Source: Methanosarcinales archaeon (GTDB lineage: Archaea; Halobacteriota; Methanosarcinia; Methanosarcinales; Methanoperedenaceae). Taken from it: DNA of 64,000 bases. Under the pieces are notes generated by a model. That model saw nothing but the letters and a program-made list of their open reading frames with translations, did not search any database and was not told the origin of the DNA. The stretch spans positions 1 to 64,000 of the forward strand of contig CAJPFJ010000002.1 of the NCBI GenBank assembly GCA_905339155.1, in the 5' to 3' direction. The translations under genes and the position numbers were made by a program. Below are positions 27,432-35,746 of this stretch, piece by piece (position 1 is the first letter of the stretch; each line of letters begins with the position of its first letter).

Positions 27432-28413
27432 GCACATTCGCTGTACCACGTATCACCAGGATAATTGGAAAGCTTCTTGTCTTCTGGAAGATAAAGCCAA
27501 GTACAACACCGAAGTATGTGGCAAATATGACCTCTGTCCATATCCCATAACTTGCATGCATAATTCCAAACAGGAGAGAGCTAAAGAGTAAACTCTTAAT
27601 AGATCCATAAACTTTCTCAAGTCTTGTAAGCAATATGTATCTGAAAATCAATTCTTCTACAATCCCCACAAAGATGAACATAACAAACGCAATTAATAAA
27701 ATATTCGTAAATCTTAGATTAATTATCATTGGATTTGGATCAAGTATTTTAAACTCAAGTATTCCCATTGCAGCACCTATCACAATAGATAATAAAAAAA
27801 TGAAATAGCGCTTAGAACCAAGATTAATTGCCTTTAATGTAATATTCTGATACTGTAAGACATAATAGACGGGTAAAAACATTGCCCCATAAATGAAAAG
27901 ATACCGGAGTAATTCTAATGAAGGAAACGGAGGCATTGTAAGATTAATTATCCTCAACAGCAAAATTAAAACTAAGCTCTGAAGAACATTTCTCGATTCT
28001 GAAGAAGATTTTCTAAGCACGCTGGTAATTATTATTGCCTGAAGATTGATGGCATGAACTATCAGACCAAGATAGTAGTAACCAAAGAACATCAAAAGTT
28101 CTCCTATGATTATTCCAAATAAAGGAAGAAATATCTCTTTTCGAATTTCAGATTTTGAGGATTTTCTAAAGATATCTGGTTCGTATTCAGAATTTTCAAA
28201 ATGAATATATTTCCCTTGTTCCTTTTCAATAAAAATACCGTCTCTAGCCAGACCATTACATATTGTTCTTATTTTTTGTATCTCCGAATCAGCATCGACA
28301 TTATGAGGAATGAGATTATTTAATGAAAAAAAATTGAAAAGCTCTTCAGGGCTTAAACCATTTTCAGAATCTTTTAAATTTTGGATTATTAATTCTTTTA
28401 TATCTACTTCCAT
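27391..28413 (-). CDS. CPBP-family intramembrane protease with N-terminal helical domain
   Basis: Residues about 1-85 form a soluble, winged-helix-like segment (NGLSPEELFNFFSLNN, ICNGLARDGIFIEKEQGKY). About 90-340 is a multipass membrane domain with the CPBP/Rce1-type motifs EELIFRYILLTRLE (glutamate pair and Arg) and FGIMHASYG (His). Family members are metal-dependent intramembrane proteases or, in bacteria, bacteriocin-immunity proteins. The N-terminal extension is uncommon and could be regulatory. The gene is alone on the minus strand in the matrix region, which suggests, but does not show, processing of surface proteins. Confidence 0.75.
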   Translation of the reverse strand: MEVDIKELIIQNLKDSENGLSPEELFNFFSLNNLIPHNVDADSEIQKIRTICNGLARDGIFIEKEQGKYIHFENSEYEPDIFRKSSKSEIRKEIFLPLFGIIIGELLMFFGYYYLGLIVHAINLQAIIITSVLRKSSSESRNVLQSLVLILLLRIINLTMPPFPSLELLRYLFIYGAMFLPVYYVLQYQNITLKAINLGSKRYFIFLLSIVIGAAMGILEFKILDPNPMIINLRFTNILLIAFVMFIFVGIVEELIFRYILLTRLEKVYGSIKSLLFSSLLFGIMHASYGIWTEVIFATYFGVVLGFIFQKTRSFPIILVIRGTANVLTFGILPLILTLS

Positions 28414-28469
28414 AATTATCTTTTTCTCATTTTTTTGTAAAATTTTTTCAACAGAATTTTGACCTCAAA

Positions 28470-28511
28470 GGAAATCTTACTATTATAGTTCTAGGAAATC
28501 TTACTATTATA
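28470..28511. repeat. Short direct repeat with 24-bp period
   Basis: GGAAATCTTACTATTATA occurs at 28470-28487 and again at 28494-28511. It lies in the divergent promoter region between the CPBP protease and the polysaccharide genes, and contains TATA-like ATTATATATTGA. It could be a duplicated regulator site. Confidence 0.4.
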
Positions 28512-28656
28512 TATTGATGATGCATAATAGGAGGTGAAAAAAAGTTACCAATAGTTTCAAGGTGGCTTTTGTAACCAGCAAAAGATAAATACCAGATACT
28601 TTAGGAAGATTCAAATATTAGATGGATAATAAGTTAAATTGTGAGGTGGATAATTT

Positions 28657-28881
28657 ATGACTATTGGAATTATTTATCAGAGATTAAATTATCTTGCATT
28701 GGGAAGCATTATTGCAATTACTAAAAATTATGTCGACAAAGTTTTTGTGATTCTTGATAAGAAGTATGATGATATTTCTGAGATCGCGCTTGCAGTTTTC
28801 ATAATGCTTATGGGAATCCAGTTCATGTTATTTGCAATGCTTGATATGCAGGTTGATAAGAGAAGGGAGAAAATGTATTAA
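28657..28881 (+). pseudogene. Internally deleted GT2 glycosyltransferase remnant
   Basis: The 74-residue product has a ribosome-binding site (GAGGTG) but looks like the two ends of a dolichol-phosphate-mannose-type GT2 joined together. IGIIYQ…LGSIIAITKNYVDKVFVILD matches the first strand and helix of the GT-A fold (normally IPAYNEE…IDDGS, here lost). ISEIALAVFIMLMGIQFMLFAMLDMQ matches the C-terminal span that usually ends such proteins. A normal enzyme has about 300 residues. The catalytic core is absent. It could persist as a small membrane peptide. Confidence 0.4.
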
Positions 28882-28905
28882 TAACTTTTACCTTGAATAT
28901 GAAAT

Positions 28906-29724
28906 TTGATTTGTGTTATGTTAGACCTTGATTTCACCTTAACAAAATACCGTAATCTTTGCAGGGCAATCGCCCAGAACTACCCCACTCTGACGATGAC
29001 AGAATACTTTTCAGGAAAAGAGTCACTTGAACACTTTGCCATAATTCGTCATGATATCGACAGGAAAGCATGTAACGCGATGAATACAGCGAGAATAGAG
29101 CAGGAGTCTGGTATCAGGGCGACATATTATTTCAGGATGAACGACAGTGTGTTCAGACCAGAACTTATTAAAGAGATCGAAGGTATGGGACATGAAGTGG
29201 GATATCATTATGAGGTTCTGGGGAAGTCCAAAGGCGATTTAAAAAAAGCAATAGGATTATTTGAGACGGAACTGGCAGAGTTCAAGAAGATATGCAATGT
29301 AAAGACGATATGCATGCACGGGAACCCTTTATCGAAATACGATGATCGTGAATTGTGGAAGACTTATGATTTCAAGGATTTTGGGATTATTGGGGAAGCA
29401 TATTTATCGACCGGGATTAATCTGAATTATTTTTCTGATACAGGGCGTATATGGAAAAGGAGAGATAATCTGCAGGATAATATTCATGCGGTTAGATTGG
29501 TGGGTTCTACAGATGTGATGATCGAGTTCATAGAAAAGAATAAAGTTGATAATATATATATTATGACTCATCCTGAGAGATGGGCTTCGAATAGCATTGG
29601 CTGGGGATTAAGTTTAATTGGAGATTTAGCATTTAATATCGGAAAAAGTATTTTTAAAGCCAGGAAATTACATAATAATAAAACTGCATATGATGCGACG
29701 AAATTGAAAGGTAATAAATTATGA
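28906..29724 (+). CDS. Cytosolic NodB-like polysaccharide deacetylase
   Basis: The reading frame begins with TTG at 28906; the ATG at 28918 is an equally good start. The 272 residues show a NodB-like core: AIIRHDIDRK (metal-binding Asp pair, His before), GIRATYYFR, GHEVGYHYE and ICMHGNPLSKYD, with THPERWAS near the end. There is no signal peptide. Such enzymes in O-antigen and exopolysaccharide clusters act on cytosolic sugar intermediates. It overlaps the DUF354 gene by 4 bp and starts an operon-like run to 35019. Confidence 0.72.
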   Translation: MICVMLDLDFTLTKYRNLCRAIAQNYPTLTMTEYFSGKESLEHFAIIRHDIDRKACNAMNTARIEQESGIRATYYFRMNDSVFRPELIKEIEGMGHEVGYHYEVLGKSKGDLKKAIGLFETELAEFKKICNVKTICMHGNPLSKYDDRELWKTYDFKDFGIIGEAYLSTGINLNYFSDTGRIWKRRDNLQDNIHAVRLVGSTDVMIEFIEKNKVDNIYIMTHPERWASNSIGWGLSLIGDLAFNIGKSIFKARKLHNNKTAYDATKLKGNKL

Positions 29725-30779
29725 AAATAATGATAGACATAGGACATCCAGCACACGTTCACTTTTTTAAAAATACTATTTGGGCTCTCGAAAAAAATGG
29801 ACATGAGGTAATGGTTACAGCACGGGACAAAGATGTAGCAGTTGACTTGCTAAAGGCATATAATATTCCACATATAGTTCTGTCATCTATGGGAAGTGGA
29901 AAGATTGGATTAGTTAAAGAATGGCTGATAAGAGATTATAAGCTTTTAATTCTTGCAAAAAAATTTAAACCAGATATTATAACTGGAATACTTAATCCAA
30001 GCGTAGCCCATGTTTCCAGATTGATCGGAAAAAAGGCCATTATTTTTAATGACACGGAACATGCAACATTCGCCGAGGCAATCACATATCCTTTTATAGA
30101 TGTCATATGTACCCCCTCATGTTTCAAAAAAGACCTCGGCAAAAAGCAAGTCCGATACAATGGCTATCATGAGCTTGCATATCTGCATCCGAATTATTTC
30201 ACGCCCAATCCCACAGTGCTGGAAAAGTTGGGACTGAACAAAGATGAGAAGTTTATCATTTTACGATTTGTTACCTGGGGAGCGAGTCATGATGTCGGGC
30301 AGCATGGCATACAAAACAAAATAGAATTGATACGAACATTGGAAGAATACGGACGGGTATTTATTAGTTCTGAGGGGCAGTTGGAAGCAAGTCTGGAAAA
30401 ATACAAGATTAATATTTCACCCGCAAATATACATGACCTCCTGCATTTTGCCTCTCTGTATATCGGAGAGGGGGCAACTATGGCGACCGAGGGTGCAATA
30501 TTGGGGAATCCTTCGATTTATGTTTCATCGCAGGTTGGGACTATGGGGAATTTCATTGAACTTGAACAGAAGTATGGTTTAATTTTTAGTTATAATAATC
30601 AAAATGAAGCTTTGAAAAAAGCAATTGAGCTTCTAAAGAAGCCAAATCTTAAACAGGATTGGCGAAATAAACGCGAGCAGCTCTTGAAAGATAAGATTGA
30701 TGTAACTGCATTTATGATACAATTTATTGAAGATTTTCCTGAAAGTTTCAGGGCGACTGAATTTAGAGATTCTGATTGA
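29721..30779 (+). CDS. DUF354 GT-B-like glycosyltransferase
   Basis: The 352-residue protein opens MIDIGHPAHVHFFKNTIW, the hallmark of DUF354. This family has a GT-B fold resembling UDP-GlcNAc 2-epimerase and MurG. A second conserved block is IYIGEGATMATEGAILGNP (about 250-268), which would lie in the nucleotide-sugar site. It has no membrane span. Members occur in archaeal and bacterial surface-polysaccharide clusters; the donor sugar is not known. It overlaps both neighbours by 4 bp, so the three genes are coupled. Confidence 0.78.
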   Translation: MKIMIDIGHPAHVHFFKNTIWALEKNGHEVMVTARDKDVAVDLLKAYNIPHIVLSSMGSGKIGLVKEWLIRDYKLLILAKKFKPDIITGILNPSVAHVSRLIGKKAIIFNDTEHATFAEAITYPFIDVICTPSCFKKDLGKKQVRYNGYHELAYLHPNYFTPNPTVLEKLGLNKDEKFIILRFVTWGASHDVGQHGIQNKIELIRTLEEYGRVFISSEGQLEASLEKYKINISPANIHDLLHFASLYIGEGATMATEGAILGNPSIYVSSQVGTMGNFIELEQKYGLIFSYNNQNEALKKAIELLKKPNLKQDWRNKREQLLKDKIDVTAFMIQFIEDFPESFRATEFRDSD

Positions 30780-31825
30780 GGAATGTAATGCATGAAATTC
30801 TAAAACGAAATAAAGAACTCTGGAATCTATTTACAATGAAAGATGGATATTTTCAAGAAGAGCAATTGGATAAGCATATAAGATCTACATCTGACATTAG
30901 CAATCATAAAAATATTTTTGAGCCAAAGGTGTCAAAATTTTTAATAGATAACGGTTTAGAAATTGAATATCCGGAGAATAAAAAATTTTCTGTTTGTTTA
31001 ACTCATGATGTTGATGAGATTTATCCACCTCTTTCACATACGTTCTTATCTTCTTTATATTGCATAAAGAATTTAAATTTCACTGAATTAAAAAACCAGG
31101 TTTTCTGGAAGAATAGAGGAAAGGAATTCAGCCCTTATCGGAATTTTAAAGAAATAATGAATTTAGAAGAGAAATACAATGCAAAATCTTCGTTCTATTT
31201 TATTGTAACCGATAGAGATATTAGAAGATTCAGATACAACATCGAAGACCTGCAAAATGAATTGGGTTATATTGTAGATAACGGCTGGGAAGTTGGATTG
31301 CATGGCGGTTATTATGCATATAATTCTTTAGATAATATAATAAATGAAAAAAAGAAACTTGAGAAAGTATTGGGTAAAAAAGTAATCGGTTATAGAAATC
31401 ATTATTTGAGGTTTAAAATTCCTGATACCTGGAAATTACTGAAAGAAGCAGGATTTAAATATGACACAACTTTTGGATATAATAAAGGTGTTGGATTTAG
31501 AAATGGCATGTGTCATCCATTCCATCCTTTTGATCTTGTCAACAATCAAGAAATTGATATCACTGAAATTCCTTTGAATATTATGGATTCAGCTTTGTAT
31601 AACTATAATATTAAAGATGCCTGGGATAATATAAAGAAAATTATTGACATAGGTGAAAAATATAATGGTGTTGTGACTATTCTATGGCATAATGCCGCAT
31701 TTAATTGTACTTTCAGGAGAGACTGGTTTATGCTATATAAAAAAATATTAAATTATTGTTATGAAAAAAATGCATGGCTAACAAGCGGCAATGAAATCTT
31801 GGATTGGTGGTCAAAAACCCAATAA
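30776..31825 (+). CDS. NodB-like polysaccharide deacetylase family protein
   Basis: A TTG at 30776 overlaps the previous stop; the ATG at 30788 is the alternative start. In the 349 residues the deacetylase core can be seen: SVCLTHDVDEIYPP (Asp pair), AKSSFYFIV, GWEVGLHGGYYAYN (His), RNHYLRFK and WHNAAFN near the C-terminus. No signal peptide is present. It differs in sequence from the deacetylase two genes upstream, so the two probably act on different intermediates. It is part of the 28.9-35 kb run. Confidence 0.72.
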   Translation: MRNVMHEILKRNKELWNLFTMKDGYFQEEQLDKHIRSTSDISNHKNIFEPKVSKFLIDNGLEIEYPENKKFSVCLTHDVDEIYPPLSHTFLSSLYCIKNLNFTELKNQVFWKNRGKEFSPYRNFKEIMNLEEKYNAKSSFYFIVTDRDIRRFRYNIEDLQNELGYIVDNGWEVGLHGGYYAYNSLDNIINEKKKLEKVLGKKVIGYRNHYLRFKIPDTWKLLKEAGFKYDTTFGYNKGVGFRNGMCHPFHPFDLVNNQEIDITEIPLNIMDSALYNYNIKDAWDNIKKIIDIGEKYNGVVTILWHNAAFNCTFRRDWFMLYKKILNYCYEKNAWLTSGNEILDWWSKTQ

Positions 31826-31851
31826 GAGATTTTTGTTATTGCAATAGATGA

Positions 31852-33111
31852 TTGGAATTGAGGTTTACGTTGAATATTATAAAAACGCGGATTGAATTAT
31901 TTGAAAAATTTAGAAGAAATTATTTATTTAGAAATTCTATTTTAATAACCTTTAGCAGGTTTAGCAATGTTTTTGTAGGATTTGTTTTTTGGATAGTTGC
32001 TGCACGACTATATTCTATTGAAGAAGTTGGTCTTGCCACTGTTCTGATTTCATCCTTATCCATTATAGCATCTTTATCAAAAATGGGATTTGATTTTTCT
32101 TTAATTCGTTATATTGAAATATTTGATAAAACAAAACTCTTTAATACATTTATTGCTGCCACAACTATTGTTTCTTTGGTGATCGGAATTATTTATATAG
32201 TGGAAATTAAAATCTTTTCGCCGAGTTTAATTTTCATTCAAGAATATAGTTATTCAGCAATATTCCTCTTTTTTTTAGTTATGAACTCAATAGTAATTAT
32301 AATTGGTAGTGGATTTAACGCCTTAAGGAAATCTGAAGGTTATTTATTTCAAAATATGATACTTGCATTAAGAGTTCCTTTATTAATTCCATTAGTTTAT
32401 TTAGGAAGCTTTGGCATATTTAGTTCTATTGGGCTGGCTTTTTTGTTTTCTGCATTATTTTCATTAATATATTTGAGCAAGACTGTTAAATTGAATCTCA
32501 AAATAGATAAACAAATAATACGTGAATCTTTCAAATTTTCCGGCAGTAATTATGTATCAAACATTTTTGCAACGTTTCCAACTTTGATATTACCAATAAT
32601 GGTTTCTAATGTGTTAGGAGGGGCTCTAGCGGCTGAATATTATGTGGCATTTGCAATTGGAAGTTTGGTAAACATAATTCCAGAGTCATTAGGTACTTCA
32701 TTATTTGTTGAGGGCAGTCATGGCGAAAAAATGAGAAAAAATGTTATTAAGGTTGGTTTGACTGTATATTCTTTTTTGATTCCAGCCATATTATTTATTC
32801 ATTTTTTTGGTATTTATATAATAGGTTTATTTGGTGAGAATTATCTTGATGCTCTATTATTATTGAAATTGATTGCTTATTCAAGCTTTTTTTCATCTTT
32901 GATGCCTATTTTCGTTTCATTAATGAATGTTAAAATGAAGATGAAAATATTAGTTTTAATAAATTTCTTAATGTTTTGTCTTTTGATCGGTTTGAGTTAT
33001 CTTTTCATATTAAGGTTCGGAATTGAAGGAGTGGGGTATGCATGGATAATTTCATATGCAACTTTGGATATTTTGATAATAGTTTTTATTAAAAAATTTG
33101 GATGGATTTGA
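31852..33111 (+). CDS. Polysaccharide flippase, Wzx/MATE-like
   Basis: The 419-residue protein has about 12 membrane segments and an N-terminal LITFSRFSNVFVGFVFWIVA that resembles oligosaccharide flippases of the MOP superfamily. It would move lipid-linked sugar units across the cytoplasmic membrane. A TTG start at 31852 is followed by other in-frame TTG codons (31858, 31870), so the exact start is uncertain. Its stop is contiguous with the next start (33112). The DNA is strikingly AT-rich. Confidence 0.75.
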   Translation: MELRFTLNIIKTRIELFEKFRRNYLFRNSILITFSRFSNVFVGFVFWIVAARLYSIEEVGLATVLISSLSIIASLSKMGFDFSLIRYIEIFDKTKLFNTFIAATTIVSLVIGIIYIVEIKIFSPSLIFIQEYSYSAIFLFFLVMNSIVIIIGSGFNALRKSEGYLFQNMILALRVPLLIPLVYLGSFGIFSSIGLAFLFSALFSLIYLSKTVKLNLKIDKQIIRESFKFSGSNYVSNIFATFPTLILPIMVSNVLGGALAAEYYVAFAIGSLVNIIPESLGTSLFVEGSHGEKMRKNVIKVGLTVYSFLIPAILFIHFFGIYIIGLFGENYLDALLLLKLIAYSSFFSSLMPIFVSLMNVKMKMKILVLINFLMFCLLIGLSYLFILRFGIEGVGYAWIISYATLDILIIVFIKKFGWI

Positions 33112-35019
33112 TTGAATAATTTAGATAAATTCGTTTTTACCCAGAAAATAATCTTATATATTCTTCCGATTTTGGCGATAATCTCCATTATCATGACGTT
33201 GGTGTTAGGTAAAACAAATCTTGCTTTGCTTGGAAGCTATCTTGTAATTCCTATGGTTCTTGCTCCGATTTTATACATTTTATTACATAAAAACACAGAA
33301 AAATTTTTTTCAAACAATGAAAATATTATTTCAAATCCAAATAAAACGTATTTTGAAAGTCATTTGTTCGTCCTATTGTTGATTTTATATGTATTAGGTT
33401 TTTCAATTTCCATAATTATTCTCGCAATTTTTGATGTCAGACCATTTGCATATTATGGTATAATTACGTCCATGGCTACCTTTATACTTTTAGAGATTCT
33501 ATTATTTGAAATATCTAATCGAAAAGTGATTGTTATATTGTTGCAGATTGTATTGTTAGCCTTAAATTTGGTATGGGGCGTTTCGTTAAAGTACTACTAT
33601 TTTTTTGGGAGAACAGATCCGTTTTTACATGCATGGTATATATTTAATTTGTTAAAGGATAAATATGTAACTGATATATTCTTCCAATATCAACATTTTC
33701 CTTTGTGGCATTTAACGGTCGCATCAGCAGACCTGCTATTCAATATCAATTTATCCATACACAAAATGATGTACTTCATAAACGGATTTAATTTTGCAGT
33801 TATGATAATAGTAATTTATCTTTTAACTTCAAAATTATTCAAAGATAAACGGATCGCATTGATATCAGCACTATTCGCATCAATCAATACAGATATGATT
33901 ATTGGTGGTATGCATTCCATTCCAAGAAGCACAGTGTCATTTTTTGAAGTTCTAATAATATTGTTAATTTTATCATCAGATATTAGGAAAAATTTTTTAA
34001 TAATATTTTTATCGTTATTAATAATTATATATCATACAGTTTCGATGCCCTTCGTACTTATTATACTATTTATAATATATATTCTACACAAATTATTTGG
34101 TTGTGTTGCTCCAGTATTTTTAGACTGGAAATACTTTTTATTGTTAATCTCTTCGATGTTTGCAAATTATATATATAATGCACAAAATGTATTCCAAATA
34201 CTAATTTCTAATTTTGTTAAGCCTGAAGTTACGGGAGATGTAGTGAAATCTATAATTTATACACCAATGAATGAATTGTTCAATTATTTGCAATATTCTT
34301 TACTGTTATTATTTTTCATATTTGGTACTCTCGTTGTATTAAAATCTGAAAAATTCTCTGGATTTGAGAAGATATTTTGTTTGACAGGTTATTTACTGAT
34401 AGGTGTTACTTTCCCAGGACCAGCATTATTGTCACAAAAACTTGCAGGGAACTTTAACATAGGAAGATTCGGCGAATATGCAATGATATTTTTTGTTATT
34501 GTTGGTGCCATTGGATTCAAAGGACTATTTCATGGTGCAGGTAGAAAATTGAAGATTATTATTACAATGCTCTTTATATTTATGACCTTATTATCTATTT
34601 CAAATGATTTTTCTGCATCAGATAATCCTTTAATAAAAAGAGAATTTTATACATTTTATCTAAATGAAGAGGAAACAATAGCCATTAATCATATTGCTGA
34701 TACTACTTCAGGTATTGTAATGTCAGATTATGCAACAAAAAGATACCTGCAGGCTTCTGCATACAAGAATAAAACAAATTTAATAGAAATAGATCTGGAA
34801 GATAGAATTTTGAAAAATAGTAGTAATGACAATATCCTGATTAGAGATGAAGATTTAACAAAAAGAAAATTAAGATATTATCCATCCGTTTCAGGTAAAT
34901 TTAAATTAAATCCTGGTGAAAAATTCTTTGACTATTATTGTTGTACAAATATTTTACAGAATAACTTAAAAAAATACAATAAAATATATAATTCCGGTGG
35001 TGTTAGTGCATATAATTAG
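33112..35019 (+). CDS. Multipass membrane protein, GT-C-like glycosyltransferase candidate
   Basis: The 635-residue protein has about 12-14 membrane segments to residue ~500 and a soluble C-terminal part of about 120 residues. An acidic loop after the third or fourth span (GRTDPFLHAWYIFN…FFQYQHFPLWHL) resembles the luminal DxD/ExD loops of GT-C enzymes such as PMT and AglB relatives. Specificity cannot be assigned. The TTG start is immediately after the flippase stop. Together they suggest polymerisation or transfer of the flipped unit outside the membrane, a Wzy- or ligase-like role. Confidence 0.6.
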   Translation: MNNLDKFVFTQKIILYILPILAIISIIMTLVLGKTNLALLGSYLVIPMVLAPILYILLHKNTEKFFSNNENIISNPNKTYFESHLFVLLLILYVLGFSISIIILAIFDVRPFAYYGIITSMATFILLEILLFEISNRKVIVILLQIVLLALNLVWGVSLKYYYFFGRTDPFLHAWYIFNLLKDKYVTDIFFQYQHFPLWHLTVASADLLFNINLSIHKMMYFINGFNFAVMIIVIYLLTSKLFKDKRIALISALFASINTDMIIGGMHSIPRSTVSFFEVLIILLILSSDIRKNFLIIFLSLLIIIYHTVSMPFVLIILFIIYILHKLFGCVAPVFLDWKYFLLLISSMFANYIYNAQNVFQILISNFVKPEVTGDVVKSIIYTPMNELFNYLQYSLLLLFFIFGTLVVLKSEKFSGFEKIFCLTGYLLIGVTFPGPALLSQKLAGNFNIGRFGEYAMIFFVIVGAIGFKGLFHGAGRKLKIIITMLFIFMTLLSISNDFSASDNPLIKREFYTFYLNEEETIAINHIADTTSGIVMSDYATKRYLQASAYKNKTNLIEIDLEDRILKNSSNDNILIRDEDLTKRKLRYYPSVSGKFKLNPGEKFFDYYCCTNILQNNLKKYNKIYNSGGVSAYN

Positions 35020-35327
35020 TATTCAATTATGATCCCTCCGACTTAGACCAGGAATATCCCATAAATATGAGGCAGTAAAGTTATTCCATCAACCTTATCA
35101 GATATTGCATACAGAATGCATCACATCCTCTGGAGCATAGAGCTACATATAAAATATTTTTACAATACCCATCAAACCACAATTTTCAATTAATGGTTAT
35201 CATTATAATCAAGTGTACCGCCCGATGATTATAATGATACTAAATATATAGACTAATGAATTTAAACATTAGCTTAATAAAGGAGTAAGAACTAATGGGA
35301 TAGTTAATTTAAAAAACTGGAGGAAAA
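35020..35327. other. Intergenic stretch before the CxxCH protein gene
   Basis: It holds an AT-rich leader with TATA-like ACTAAATATATAG near 35240 and a clear ribosome-binding site (CTGGAGGAAAA) just before 35328. I see no gene in it. Confidence 0.4.
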
Positions 35328-35744
35328 ATGAGAAAATTTGGTGGTTTCGTATTGGTATTAGTTGTAATGATAAATACCGCATCTGCATATGAAGAAATTA
35401 TGGATGGTTTTAAGTCAATATATGATATATCCGGGACAAGGATAGACTCATGTGAACTTTGTCACAAAACTACTGGTGCCAAACATTTGTATGAATTTGA
35501 GACGAACCTGAATCCATTTGGAAAGGAAGTAAGAAATGGATTTAATATGGATATGGTTCAGGCGTACAAAACCTTGGAAAATCTAGATACTGATAAGGAC
35601 GGAATCACCAATATCGATGAGATACATAACTTGACATTTCCAGGAAATCCAGCAGATAAACCTGCATATCCGAGTAGAGGTATACTGGCGACCAGATCAG
35701 ACAGATTAATTAATTTCATCTTATCGATTTTTATTAGAGATTAA
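35328..35744 (+). CDS. Small secreted CxxCH protein with EF-hand-like loop
   Basis: The 138-residue protein has a signal peptide (1-20, ending ASA). A single CELCH heme-attachment motif follows at residues 42-46, and a calcium-binding-like loop LDTDKDGITNIDEI at about 86-99, as in thrombospondin-3/dockerin repeats. It is preceded by a strong GGAGG site and followed after two bases by the giant NodB/LamG gene, so they are probably one transcript. The combination suggests a monoheme c-type cytochrome in the extracellular matrix. CxxCH can occur by chance, but the export signal makes heme attachment plausible. No membrane anchor is clear. Confidence 0.6.
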   Translation: MRKFGGFVLVLVVMINTASAYEEIMDGFKSIYDISGTRIDSCELCHKTTGAKHLYEFETNLNPFGKEVRNGFNMDMVQAYKTLENLDTDKDGITNIDEIHNLTFPGNPADKPAYPSRGILATRSDRLINFILSIFIRD

Positions 35745-35746
35745 TT

